A DNA stretch of 64,000 bases from Prinia subflava (Eukaryota > Chordata > Aves > Passeriformes > Cisticolidae): NCBI RefSeq assembly GCF_021018805.1, contig NC_086248.1, positions 28,590,922 to 28,654,921 of the forward strand, written 5' to 3'. This document shows positions 1 through 11,358 of this stretch, piece by piece. The notes under the pieces were generated by a model, which worked only from the letters and a program-made list of their open reading frames with translations, searched no databases and had not been told where the DNA came from. Both the position numbers and the translations under genes were made by a program. Position 1 is the stretch's first letter; the number at the start of each line of letters is the position of its first letter.

Positions 1-182
1 GTGAAGGTTCAGAAAACCAAAATACATATCTGTGCTCAGCCACAGCAAATTCAGCTTAAGTGCAGCTCCTGAGTGAAGGGGCCCCCCACTTTTCACAGCT
101 TTTTTCACTGTAACTTGATCTAAGCTACAAAGTTGAATAAATTCACAGCTGATTTTGAGTACCTGCAGCTTAAGCTGTAGAG

Positions 183-200
183 GTGTGTGTGTGTGAGTGT
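183..200. repeat. Short (GT)n microsatellite
   Basis: A run of alternating GT with one interruption near its 3' end. It is a small simple repeat with no associated gene signal. Confidence 0.7.
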
Positions 201-2523
201 AATGGAGATGTGCTGGTACTGACACCTTGGGCATCATGTTGAATGCAAAACTCAGAATCATATATATCAACTGGGAAATTAGTCTGATGCTGACCAGAAA
301 ATGCTAAGCTTGTGACTAAATTCTGTGTCCTAAATTACCAGAGCCCAGAATTTAGTAAACTTACTCAAAGGCTTGAACTTTTTGAGGATCTTATCTGTCT
401 AATTCTCAACCTTAATGGAGCTGAAGTGTAAAGAAAGCACTGCCTTCTGCTTCTGGAAAGGAAAATGGAGAAATTTATACATTCATGGTGGATTGCTGTA
501 AAAACAGGAGGCAGGTGCAAGCATTTCCTTCATATCCACTGTTTTGCAGGATATGGCTTTTTATCGATCTTTCCTGTTCAGGATTCACTAGCTGCTTTCA
601 TACTAGTAATCTCTGCATTTCTATGCCAGAGTAATTTACAGTTCTCTCAGTTTTAATTTTCTCCTAGTGTTATCTGAAAGTTCTTCACAATGCCATTCTG
701 TATGATTATGAAAAAGCTGTTCAACAATAAAATATAGTAGAGATCTTGTTTCAGTTTTCTACAAAAAGCTGTGATTAAAAAAACATATATTGATTCCCAT
801 TATTTATTTCTTCCCTCTGTGTGTGGCTTTTCTACATCAGATTTTCTACCTCCATGCCTGTGAATTTACTTCTTACATCATCTTTCAATATCCTGAATAA
901 CTGAATTCACATCTTTATAGATTTCTGAATGATAGGTTTAGTTATCATTTCCCTAGAGGTAAAACAGTAACCATCTTTTCTTTCCTTCAATTTACTGCTT
1001 CTGGGAAGCAATCATTCTACTCTGCTCTACATCACCCCAAGCAATGTAATGTTCATAGAATATTTTTATCAATTCCCCACTAATGATTTTCATATCTGTT
1101 TTCCTCCTTACTGATTTCTTGTCCTCTGTCAAGTCCTCCCCATCTTTCTTTAATGGTTTTTCTTGGATATCTAACCGTAAGTTAGTTTGATAAAGAAATA
1201 TGTAAATGATCTCTCAGTCTCAGCTTTTCTTCTCTCTCCCTTATCTGCTTCATCATCATTTCCACCTTCTGAGCTCCCTACCCTAACATCGCCTTCAGTC
1301 TCACTCTTTCTGCTCTTGTTATCAGCTATAATCATCAGCACAGACACTTAATCAAGTCACCTTAGAAAAATGCTTGGCACCTTACCTGTCCAGTCAGTCT
1401 AAAATGGTGTTGTAGGTGACCTTGCCCCCTCAGTATTGCCCATGATTTTCATCTTTATGTCTGTAAGTTCAAACTCATGCACTTACATGCCAGTTCATTC
1501 TATCTCTTGCATCAGCCTCCATCTTCTGTGTTGCTTTATGCCAAGTCTTTCTTTTCCTTAAGAAGTAGTTTATGATAAGGCAGGAGATGGTGCCTGAGAC
1601 CATAGTTTTAGTAGCATGGATGTACAGTAATACTAAGAGGAATGGAAACAAATAAAGCTTCTTCAGAAACAGAGTACCTTTAATGTGGCTCTGGGTCTAT
1701 TTAGCTGCTCATATCTTCATCTTCTTCAAAATAATGTTCAGAAAGTGGAGTTCTCTTCAAATTAATGAGGTACAGTTTCCTACCATATGTTTAAATCATT
1801 TTTTAAATTATCACATATTTCAGGAAGTATTCCATTTATCGTGAGAGTACATTTTCTTCTATCTGCTCATAAAAGAACTGTTTACATTTTCATTACTTCA
1901 ACTGGGTTTTCTGCATACTTGTCATTCAGATTAGCAGATTGATTTTGTTCTTTGCATTCCACATTTGCTAGCTTCAAATAGCCATATTAAACTTACAGTG
2001 TGCATTACTAATTAGTAAATAGTAAAAAATGATGAAAAATGCTAAGCTTCCTCTCCCCCACCCCTGCCCCCAGGGAACATGTAGAAATAGTACCTGGAAC
2101 ATATAGAAATTCTATTATGCCATAGCTATTTCCATGCACTAGCTTTCTCAGGGAATTAACTTCAATATTTTCCATAATTAATCTTAAGAAATATTTATTG
2201 TCCATAACAACAATTTTTAATGGTCTAATTATTGTTTGAACTTTTAATCTTTAGATTTTATTTCCATACCTGGAACAAAGTTATCATAATGAATGTGCCA
2301 TCAGAACTCTCTTGTGAGACTGCATATGCATATGTGATATTTTATGAGTCTATGAAATTTGTGTATTCTTGAATTTTTCCTCAAATACAGAATTTGGTAG
2401 TGAGCAACAAAAGTACACAAAACCAAAAGAAAACACTTGCCTTTTGCCTCTGATATGTATTTTTTTAAAATTACTTAAGTGCAGAAAAAATCTGAGCTAT
2501 AGTTAAGTGCATATGGGAATTGG

Positions 2524-3345
2524 GTGACCGGGATCCAGGAGCAGGTAAGCCCCAGTCTGTTGGAGTCTAGAAGATCCCTCTGACAGCCTTGGAGGGTCAG
2601 GGGGCTGTACAGGGGGGTCTGAGATCTGTACAAGGGGGTCAGCCAGCCTCCCACAGAGCCCAGAAGGACTCTGATTTGGGCTTCTATCTATGGAAGTGAA
2701 TGCTCACATGAAGAAAGAATTACAGATCTTAAGAATTTTGAAGTAGATAGTAGTTTGTTATAGAGTATACATATAGAGATTAGGATTTATAGTATATGGG
2801 GCTGAGAGGACAAGATGGAGGAATTGGGGAGTGGCTCCTAGTTTCTTTGTTCTTGTTCTCATCTCTCATCTTTTGCTGATTTGGACTTTAGAGATTGGTT
2901 TAGAATAGAACTGACATGTTAGCTTAGCAAGTTAGTATTGGTAATGTTCTGTAAACAATAAATACGTCTTGGACTGTGGTTGGGTCGGGGATACGGTACA
3001 TAAGGTACGGGGCTCTCCGATCCGCCCAGTCCAGGGCAGCCCAGCGCCAGTCCAACGGCGTGTCTTGCTTTGCTGGGGACGCCTTGCAAAGCCGAACAAG
3101 AACTGTTAGATAATATGAAATAAACAACCTTGATAACTTGAGCTGCTGGACTCACAGTGTCGTCTCTGCCTTTGGTGTGAAACGCTCAGAGCAAAGAGAA
3201 GACAGAAAATCTTATTATCTTGGGGAACAGCAACCCCAAGAAAATACCCAGGGAACAGCAACTCTGAGGGAAGATTTCACCTCCTTGGGGAACGGCCGCC
3301 CCGAGGGGAATCTCAGAGAACATCAACCCCGAGACCAGTCGACAG
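2524..3345 (+). mobile_element. Avian ERV-type LTR, possibly class III (ERVL-like)
   Basis: The segment reads as a retroviral LTR on the + strand. A promoter-like stretch around 2985-3010 is followed by a GC-rich transcript-start-like region, a polyadenylation signal AATAAA near 3119, and a U5-like region to about 3340. Three to four imperfect hairpin units lie at 3219-3340. A sequence beginning TGGCATCA a few bases after the proposed CA end resembles the start of a tRNA-Leu-type primer binding site, as seen in ERVL elements. The first 170 bases are G-rich and could be U3 or displaced retroviral leader. No gag, pol or env reading frame is present. I could not define a target-site duplication, so both ends are approximate. 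Family is a guess; LTR nature is fairly secure. Confidence 0.6.
3219..3340 (+). repeat. Tandem imperfect hairpin units in LTR U5-like region
   Basis: The first unit, 3219-3240, is a perfect 7-bp stem (CTTGGGG/CCCCAAG) with an 8-base loop. Related units follow at about 3248-3270, 3284-3308 and 3312-3335, each with a GGGAAC or GAAC core followed by a C-rich or pyrimidine-rich return arm. Unit spacing is about 30 bases. The structure is visible directly. A role in retroviral RNA folding or packaging is only a possibility. Confidence 0.65.
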
Positions 3346-3374
3346 TGAAGTTGGCATCAATCTGAGGCTATGGG

Positions 3375-3765
3375 AAATGAGATGCTAGGAGGGGAGATAG
3401 CTTGTTAGGTTATGGAGAGAGGAACAGGATTATGGGTATAGTTATGTTAATGAAGTTGCACCACATAAGGCTGTGTTCTGAGTTCTTGCATATGAATGAT
3501 TAACAACTTTTTACATATAAGGTAATGTAATTGTTCATTGGTTTGCTATCCAGAGTAGAATATATATATTGTTATGGTTGCCCCATTGCTCAGTGTTTCG
3601 AGGTTGCCCCATACTGTGTTCAGCTTATGTTCTTTTGTTGGCTCTGGCTTTTATTAAAATTATTTTCTGGGATTACTTGATTGTTCCCGTCCCTATTTCA
3701 GTTGCCACCCAGGCTGGTCCAGTTCATGTCGCATCGCCAGCGACAGCATCCTCATCATTGTCTGA
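3375..3765 (+). mobile_element. Second LTR-like segment next to the first
   Basis: This piece has LTR-like order on the + strand: an AT-rich U3-like part, a TTTATTAAAATT polyadenylation-like region near 3650, then a U5-like tail rich in GTTGCCACCCAGGC-type sequence ending near GCGACAGCA. It differs in sequence from the LTR immediately before it, so the two are not simply the two ends of one provirus. It may be a nested or neighbouring insertion, or internal ERV sequence. No target-site duplication was found. Confidence 0.45.
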
Positions 3766-5470
3766 AACCATGCTGATTTCTAAGTTGTCCTATATATCAT
3801 ACTGATAATGTGTTAATGGGTAACTCTTTTCCCCACTGCATTGTCTACAGAAAACAGAAGGCGAATATCCAGAGATCACTGTTAAGGTAGCTTCTTGATT
3901 AACCAAAACATTATTCTTAACCTTCAAACAGCCTATTTCAGGCAGAATTTGCTTGACACCAAAGGAAGGATTCATGCAAAGTTCATCCTTGATTAGTGAA
4001 GATATCTATGAAGTGTCTACTTCTGCTTTTGCCTATACTGGTACTGTGTCTTGCTACCCAGAGCTTGAATACTGAGACCGTAGCTGCTTTGGGCTGATGA
4101 GCTTCAGGAATGCAAGTACACAGCAGGCTTCTAGGTATATCTCTGTCTTGTCTTCCCATGGAGCAGTAGGTTTTAATTTAAGAATTTATTGGTTCTGTGT
4201 GGATAGCCACGAGAAGTAGTAGATCTGTTAAGTTATATTTTCTTGGGAGCTTTTTTCTGAACACAATTTGATGTTGGTTCACTGTGAGGAGATTTCATGA
4301 ATATTACTTACAGGAGGAAAATTGCCTTGTGTTTCTCATGTTCATGTAAGAGGATGCCACTTCACCACAGTCCTTCTGTTATGCATAAGCTTGTAGGTGG
4401 TAAGAAGTGAGTTTATCTTTGGACTGAGAGAAGGATTTTAATCAAGCCTGCTCACATGCAGGGTTCTGTAGCAAATCTGGAGATCCACAAATCAGCCTCC
4501 TTTAAATGGGGATTTCACCATTTGTGTTTGATGCAAATTTTCATTAAAGTGATGGGATTTAAGTGGATAGAGAAGGTCTGTTATAAGTATCTTCTTCAAT
4601 ATGTCCATCTGATATATTAAATGGACAATATGTATTATTATTCAAGGGCTAATTCTGAAATTTTGCCAGTTTTTGTTGAATACAGGAGGTTAGGGTGAAT
4701 ACTAAAGAGAAGGGGAAAATTATTCATGACACTTGCTTGGTTGCTTTTTGTTGTTGTTGTTTAGCAACCCAGATCAATCAGAGAGCTACTAGAAGTTGCA
4801 TTAGGTATCTTATAACTCACTTGGGGTTATAGGGATCAAGGTAATACATTTCAGCTTTTCTTTTCTAAGTCATGATCTACAAGAGCTACTCATACAGGAA
4901 CTACACTATTTTTTTCACTCCAAGTTTTCTTGACACATTAATTAACCACTTTTGTGCTGTTCCAAATAATCTGCTTAAATATCATTATACTTATTATTGT
5001 GTGTAACGAGGTCATTTTTATACTGAGAGAAAATTGTTTATTCCTATCAGCTTGGCATTAATCAGTTACAACAGTATTTTGTATTACTTGGTTTTACTAT
5101 GATCAGTTAGTAGATACCAATTCTGAAATTTTTAGTAGAGCAGTATCAAACAGGTTGTGTGCAATTGCAACACAAAAACGAAATAAAGGGAACAAAAGTA
5201 TTTGTAAAGGATATCAAGAATTGATTCGTTACAGTTCAAAGTAATCACTAAATTGATTAGACTAGACTTACATGGATTCTTCTAAATCAATAATTACTAT
5301 GGAATCATCAAATATGTATGTATTCTTATGTGTAATTGAACTACTGTCTTGTAGTTTATACCAAAATGCATCAAAAAGTGCTGAAAGAAGCCTCCTGCTT
5401 CAGGCTTCCACCACCCAGAGCTCAACCTGCAGGTTGCACTGCAGATGTGCACAGTGAGCACACGTACTAA

Positions 5471-5978
5471 ATCACAGAATGATACAGTTATAGAATATGC
5501 TGACTTGGAACAGACCCATCACTGAGTCCAGCTCCTGGCCATGTTCAGGACTATCCCAAGAATCACACCATGAGCCTGAGAGCTTTGTCCAAATGCTTCT
5601 TGAGCTCTGTCAGGCTTGGGGCTGTGACCACATCTGTGGGGAGCCTGTTCCAGTGCCCAGCCACCCTCTGGGTGAAGAACCTTTTGACATTCAACCTAAA
5701 CCTCCCCTGACACAGCTTCAGACCATTCCCCTGGATCTTGTCACTGGTCACCAGAGTAAAGAGATTGGTACCTGCCCTTCCATTCCCCTCATGAGGATGT
5801 TGAACGCTGCACTGAGGTCTCCCATCAGTCCCCTCCAGGCTGAACTGACCAAGTGATCTCAGCTGCTCCTCACACGGCTTCTCCTCCTGACCCTTCACCA
5901 TCCTCCTCACCCTTGGACACCCTCTAGTAGCTTAATGCCTTTCCTATATTGTGGTGCCCAAAATAGCAGACAGAACTT
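5471..5978 (-). mobile_element. CR1 LINE fragment, 3' end, minus strand
   Basis: Read on the minus strand this is the 3' part of a CR1 retrotransposon. The + strand begins with the reverse of the CR1 tail (ATCACAGAATGATACAG) and continues through the typical antisense segments (GAGTCCAGCTCCTGGCC, CAGGCTTGGGGCTGTGACCAC, GGGTGAAGAACCTTTT, CAGTGCCCAGCCACCCTC). About 500 bases remain and the 5' end is truncated, as is usual for CR1. The reading frames visible on either strand are not genes; they are remnants or shadows of the LINE. Confidence 0.9.
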
Positions 5979-6944
5979 GTAGGAATTGCTACGATACAAA
6001 TAAATAAAAAAGAGAATTTTCTGTATTGGAAGAGTTTAATTTGACATGACACATAAAGATTTTCCTCAGCTTCTGCTTAGGTTATTTTAATTTTAGTTTT
6101 CTTTTTTTTTTCTGTTTTTTTCATCTTTTTTTTTTCCCCACCTAACATTTTATTCTTATTAATATTCTCTTTGACTATTTTTCCAGTAGTGTACAATTTG
6201 TGTGTTTGTATAAACAAGCAGAAATACTCATACCACAGTGCCTAAAAGTATCCTTGTTTGCCAAGTGTTCGATCTCATGAATTCAGGACATGATGATGTG
6301 GTATGGTAATGTAAAATAATAAAAGAACCAACCCAGTGAGAAACTTTTTGGTTTTCAAATGAGAAGACATAAACCTTGTGTGGAAGTTGCAGAACTGAAT
6401 CATTTGGGTTCCAGAATTTGAAGCATTTTTTTCTAATACAAACTTAACATAAAAAGAATACAACAAAGTGCAAAGTGAATTATGTCTTACTATCTATGTA
6501 TAAGACCCTTGCATTTGAGTTTCTGACATACGAATGACCCAGCACATTAATTATATAAATTCTCCTCTAAAAGGCATGTTGACTTTCAGTTCACAATACT
6601 TAATTATTTTATGCTGTGGATTAAAACTGAGTTAGAGACCCTTATTTCACAGTGGAAATACAGCTAACTAAAGTTTCATTGAAATGAATGATATACTAAT
6701 ATTTAATAAGAATATTAGTTTTCCTTAAATATTATATACAGTTGAAAGTGATACTAAAGAGCTGGAAACTATTTCATGTATACATCTGGTTGTGTTGATA
6801 GACCTGAACAAGCTTCTTCCAGTCAAATTCCATTAAATCATCTTACACCTTGGAGCATCAGAGCCACATTAGGCACATCCTCATGGAATCATTCGGCAAA
6901 GTATCTAAAAAAAGACCTTATAATCTGTGTGAATCTGTAAGAGG

Positions 6945-7560
6945 CACTTTGAAGAAGTGGAATATGCACTGCTGACTCATATTCAACTTTCCGTCACCCA
7001 GGCTGCTTAGGTACCTTTGGGTGGCACTGCTTTCCAGCATCTCATTCCCCAGTCTGTTTGGAAATCCAGGGTTTGCCTCATCCCACATGTCGAATCCAGC
7101 ACTTTCCCATGTTGAACTTCAGATGGTTGGTGATTGCCCAGCCCTCTAATTTAGTAGGGTCTCTCTGCAGGGGAGATCTCCCTGCCTTCAAGGGAGCTTC
7201 AACTGCTCCTCTCAGTTTTGTATTGTCTGTGAACTTGCTTGGTAGCTCTTCCAGTCCTGTCTCCAGGTAATTTCTGAAGTTGTTGATGAGAACAGGGATG
7301 AGGATGGACTCTGTGGTACCCTTTAGTGACAGGTCAGCATCACCCTTTGCTGTGACCCAGTTGCTCACCCATCCCATGATATGTTTATTGAGCTGAATAC
7401 TGAACATTCTGTCCAGAAGGTTTCTGTAAAAGACAGTATCAAAATCTTGACTGAAATCCAAGAAAACCACATCAACTGGCTTCCCTTGATCAGTTAGGTG
7501 GGTTACCTTGTCATAAAATGAGATCAGCCTTGATAAGCAAGACTTCCGTTTAATTGTAAG
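6945..7560 (-). mobile_element. CR1 LINE fragment with reverse-transcriptase remnant, minus strand
   Basis: A minus-strand reading frame at 7078-7470 shows the back half of a CR1 reverse transcriptase: VFLDFSQDFDTV near its start, then SKFTDNTKL in place of the catalytic F-A-D-D motif context, then an FN.GKC-like region. The usual SGVPQGSVLGP stretch between them is missing, so the domain is internally deleted, and the altered DD motif also argues against activity. Downstream on the minus strand there is a match to the CR1 segment encoding SKLNMSQQCA, so the LINE continues to about 6945. Confidence 0.85.
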
Positions 7561-7597
7561 TAAAAAAACTTAACTGAACTATGAATGGGAATATATA

Positions 7598-7690
7598 GGA
7601 TCATAGAACCATTTAAGTTGCAAAAGAGCTACAAGATCATTGAGTCCAATTGTAAACCAAACACTGCCCAATAAACACATTTTTTTATAT
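7598..7690 (-). mobile_element. CR1 LINE 3' tail, minus strand
   Basis: The + strand reads GGATCATAGAACCATTTAAG followed by an ATCATTGAGTCCAA-type segment. This is the reverse complement of the final 80-90 bases of a CR1 element. It is a separate, severely 5'-truncated copy, because it lies on the 5' side of the preceding CR1 fragment. Confidence 0.85.
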
Positions 7691-7743
7691 TTATTCCATA
7701 TGAGCCTTAAGACAGTTTTAGGTTTTATGCTTTGCTTTTGTTA

Positions 7744-7838
7744 TTTATCACCTAAACAATAACAAATATTTGGAAATTTTTGGTTCTGAGTTTAGGTGCC
7801 ATGATAAATGCCATTGTTTAGGTGCCATGATAAATGGC
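7744..7838. repeat. 26-bp tandem duplication with flanking inverted copy
   Basis: The unit GTTTAGGTGCCATGATAAATG occurs at 7790 and again at 7816, a period of 26. About 45 bases upstream, TTTATCACCTAAACAA at 7745-7760 is close to its reverse complement, so the region could fold back. No transposon family is recognised. Confidence 0.6.
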
Positions 7839-8024
7839 CCTATTTAAAATACAAAGGGGCAGAGTACAGAAAGTACTATCCTAGACCCTCACCATTTATC
7901 CAGTCCTAAAGTGATTTTCCGTTTTGCTGAGTGAATTCTATTGAATAACATTGATTTCCTATTTCAATAAAGGGAACTGTCACCCAAAAGGGGGATGAAA
8001 TATTAGGGCTCTGCTATCTAATTA

Positions 8025-8045
8025 GACAGATAGATAGATAGATGC
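8025..8045. repeat. (GATA)n microsatellite
   Basis: About five GATA/GACA units in a row. It is an ordinary short microsatellite. Confidence 0.8.
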
Positions 8046-9727
8046 ACAGATAAATACTATGCAAAGAAAAAACCAGACCAGTATTGTTTTATACAGGCTG
8101 TATTTAATTTTAAAAACTAAATAACTGCTAGTTTAATTTTATTTATTGGGAAAATAAATTTATTTTTAAATTTTAAGAACTGTTGGAAAAAATCAATTTT
8201 TACAATGTAAATATATTCTGTATAACCATTGATTGCATGTGAAAACATGCAGTCCATTTTATGCCCCAGTAATTCTGAAACACCTGAACTCTATTCCCTC
8301 CATACACCACCTGAAAATTCACAAGACTAAGCATCCCCTCAATGCTGGGAATGAATTTGCCGATTGCAGTCTGGAGGGGATTTGTAACTAGCGTTTTAAA
8401 GCCCTGATGATATTTTTTGTAATGGAAAGGCTGAAACAACCTCAAGTCAAGTACCACCTCATTAATATGATTCTGTATTGTATAACCCGTCTAATTTGAA
8501 ACTAAGAGTCAGTTAGTAAGGAATACATTTGTAGAGTTAATATTGTTAACTTCCTAATTTTACCTTGCTCCTGAATTTGAATTACAGTTTTCTTTCAAAT
8601 AAAAACTTCTGACAAGACACCTAATGGTTTTCTACATTAATTTTCCTGTTCTGCTTGTTTTTACAGCTGTCTCCTGTTGTATTTATGTTTAACTCCCTTG
8701 TAGAGTCCTTGCAGTGAAATCGTTATGCAGATCGAAGTATAGTCCTGATATCCAAACTCTTCCAATTACATTAGCCTCTGCATAAATTGATTAGGAAGGG
8801 TGTTGCACAGGAAATGGCATGAACATGGCTTACATTAAGAATGGAGCTAGGCTCCAAATGTGGTGTTTGTCATCTCTCTGAGTGTATGTAAACCCTTGCA
8901 GCTCTGTCAATTCCTTTAAAGTAGTTTGAGCCATACTAGCCACTGACTGTGTTGCCATGGAGTTGTACTTAGATTTCACAGCAAAGCTGAAACTGATTTT
9001 CAGGTGATAGTTGAGTTAGAAAACAGGGGAAAAAACCAGAATGAATAAACCAATAAATTGACTGTTATTAGATTTGACACCTATTTCTTCCATCTTTATA
9101 TATCTGTTATAGATATAACTCTGATGTTGTCTGGGTGTTGGGGATTTTAGGTGGAAAAATATAATTAAGAATTCAGAGTGGAGATTATTCTTTCAAGGAA
9201 AAGAAATTAGTTGCTGTACTGCTTTCCTTTGTGTGAAAACAACAAGGTCTTTTAATATGTTAATCTTCTTAATGGATCTATCTTTAAATTGTGCCTGTAT
9301 AGAGGATAAAAGTTCTTTTACTGCTTCATTAGCCTGTATCTAGAAGTTGTGTTTCCCAAAGCAATTTTAAGCATCCTTTTACTTTTATTGTCAAATTTGA
9401 TCATTTAGGAATTTTCTCTGAAGGCACAACAATGTCCTTATGTGTGAATTTCAGGATATAGGATTGTACATTGAATAATCCTTGTAAGAAATTTAATCAG
9501 AATCTGAATGACAAATGTTATGATCAATACCACACAATTAATCCATAGTAGAACTGCCTAATAAACAGAAGATTATTCTTTCTGAGACAGTTAATGTCTT
9601 ATGAATTCCTGCTTTACTTGAAATGTGTCATTAAAGGTTTTGTTATTGCTGTACTGTTGTCACTCTGATGCTTTAACATATGAAACATAATCTTAAATTT
9701 ATATGATTTTATGATTTCTCTTAATAG

Positions 9728-9874
9728 TGGCTAGCATTCAGAAGCTTCCTGCTGCATCTGTTTTAACTGACATCAATTTCCCCATGAAAGGAAGAAAAGG
9801 AATGGTTGATTGGGCACGAAACTCAGAAGACAGGGTTGTCATTCCAAAAAATATCTTCACTCCTATGTCAACAG
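9728..9874 (+). CDS. ADGRB3: ADGRB3 coding exon: GAIN domain segment (147 nt)
   Basis: This internal exon encodes the ADGRB3 segment starting [16 protein letters not shown] and including [16 protein letters not shown] and [14 protein letters not shown] recognise it as part of the GAIN domain of BAI3, the extracellular fold that carries autoproteolysis in adhesion GPCRs. The acceptor is TTAATAG at 9721-9727 and the donor GTAAAA starts at 9875. The exon begins with the last two bases of a Val codon and ends with the first base of a Glu codon, which fits the next exon exactly. ADGRB3 is a brain-enriched receptor that binds C1q-like proteins and acts at synapses (established knowledge). From memory, IPKN and TPMST differ slightly from the mammalian IPKS and TPVSS. 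BAI1 and BAI2 are the alternatives but match less well as I recall them. Confidence 0.93.
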
Positions 9875-10589
9875 GTAAAAAAAGCATATCAGCATGTTAA
9901 TTTTCTGTTAGCTTTAGCAAGGCAACTCTAAATTTGTCTGATGGGATCACTACATAATATGGAAGTGGTTTTTTTATTCCCCTTCAAAAGAAGTACAGTA
10001 CCCATAAGTTTATGCTAGAGAGAAATGAATGGGCTTAATTTCAGCACCTTGAATGAAACGTTAATCTAGCAGAAATCCTAGACATTATTTTCTACACCAG
10101 AGAAATGCTTTACTTAGTTATTGTGCACAACATTTAATCTGTTTGATATGAGGGTGAGCTAAACCCCCGGAAGCTGCTGTTCCAGCAGAGTCATTCCAAC
10201 ATAACTCTTAGCAAAGGAGGCTCAGCAGGCAAATTACCCTACCTTCAGGTACAATTTATAAATATCATTGCAGTGCAGATCTCTGGCATTAGAGAATTTA
10301 CTCTACAGACATTCTTTGAGAATGCTTAATTATAAATGTAAGTGAACTAGAATGTATGTCAGCACACAGTGATGGATTTTTTGAAAATGTGCTTTTTGGT
10401 GGTTTACATCTTTTGATATGCTCCTGACAGTGCTGCATTTTTGTAACAGACTTGTAAGACATAATTCAAAATGATAATGTTTATTTAAAATAAAACTTGT
10501 ATCGCAAAGATTAATGATATTCAGAGGTTTTTATAATTATGAAAGCTTGGGAAAGAGAGTTTTAAAATCTTTTTCCTTACTCTTTTCAG
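9875..10589 (+). other. ADGRB3: ADGRB3 intron (715 bp)
   Basis: Short intron bounded by GT at 9875 and AG at 10588-10589, after a pyrimidine-rich TTTTTCCTTACTCTTTTCAG tract. It contains no recognisable repeat or gene. Confidence 0.88.
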
Positions 10590-10665
10590 AACTAGATGAA
10601 TCAACTGTATTTGTACTTGGAGCAGTGCTATACAAAAATTTAGAACTCATTTTACCCACTTTGAG
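10590..10665 (+). CDS. ADGRB3: ADGRB3 coding exon: GAIN domain strand segment (76 nt)
   Basis: The exon encodes [20 protein letters not shown] followed by ILPTLR, a beta-strand-rich part of GAIN subdomain B. The first Glu codon is split with the preceding exon and the final Arg codon with the following one. The acceptor is CTTTTCAG and the donor is GTAAGAA, both strong. At 76 nt its length is not a multiple of three, so skipping it would break the frame. It is highly conserved relative to the mammalian protein as I recall it. It is too short to stand out as an open reading frame and was found by translating between splice sites. Confidence 0.93.
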
Positions 10666-10767
10666 GTAAGAAATGTCATAAATGCAATATGAATTGAACT
10701 TTTTCAGAATAATAAATATACTATAGGTCAGAATAAAAGCAGACAATCAAGACTATTTGCATATTAG

Positions 10768-11358
10768 TACCCCATGAGGCACTACAGGCTGGGGCAGAAT
10801 GGCTAGAAACCTACCTGGTGCAAAAAGGATCTGGGAGTGTTGGTCAGCAGCAGGCTGAGCATGAGCCATCAGTGTGCCCAGGTGGCCAAGAAAGCCAATG
10901 ACATCGTGGCCTGTATCAGCAATAGTGTGGCCAGCAGGACCAGGGCAGTCTCATTGTCTGCTTGTACTCTGACTCGCTTCCTGATGAGGGAATCCCACAT
11001 CCTGGGTTCAGTTCTGGGTCCTTCGCTACAAGAAGGACATTGAGGTGCTGCAGCAAGTCCAGAGAAGGGCAATGGAGTTGGGGAACTCTCATAGGCAACT
11101 AGCAACAGGACAAGAGGAAAAGGCCTCAAGCTCTGCCATGGGAGGTTGAGGAGGAATTTCGTCACTGAAAAGGGTGCTTAAGCATGGGAATGGGCTTCCT
11201 AGGGAGGTGTTGGAGTCCCCAGACCTGGATGTGTTCAAAAAATGACTGGATGTGGCACTTAGTGCTATGTTCTAGTTGACAAGGTGATGACCAATCAAAG
11301 ATTGGATTTGGTCATCTTGGGTGTCTTTTCCAGCCTAGGTGATTCGGTGATTCTGTAA
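10768..11358 (+). mobile_element. CR1 LINE fragment, 3' end, plus strand
   Basis: The sequence follows the CR1 3' region in sense orientation. Recognisable segments are CAGGCTGGGGCAGAATGGCT, the stretch matching [68 protein letters not shown], and a tail of ATTCGGTGATTCTGT. It is a 5'-truncated copy of about 590 bases sitting in an ADGRB3 intron in the same orientation as the gene. The minus-strand frames over it are shadows. Confidence 0.93.

Larger units (their letters stand above)
1..9727 (+). other. ADGRB3: Upstream ADGRB3 intron (3' part)
   Basis: This is the sequence before the first recognisable ADGRB3 exon. It ends in a normal acceptor: a T-rich stretch and the AG at 9726-9727. I looked for the preceding exon, which in the vertebrate protein should end shortly before the [10 protein letters not shown] segment, and did not find it, so the upstream exon probably lies outside the window. 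The interval holds the LTR cluster, CR1 fragments and small repeats listed separately. In 1-2500, 3770-5470 and 8050-9727 I see only AT-rich unique-looking DNA with no repeat or gene I can name. Intronic status is inferred from the downstream exons. Confidence 0.7.

Noticed and set aside
5497..5910. Overlapping plus and minus frames of about 115-119 codons
   Set aside because: They lie wholly inside the 3' part of a CR1 element and are transposon sequence or its shadow.
10837..11165. Plus and minus frames in ADGRB3 intron 2
   Set aside because: Contained in a sense CR1 fragment.
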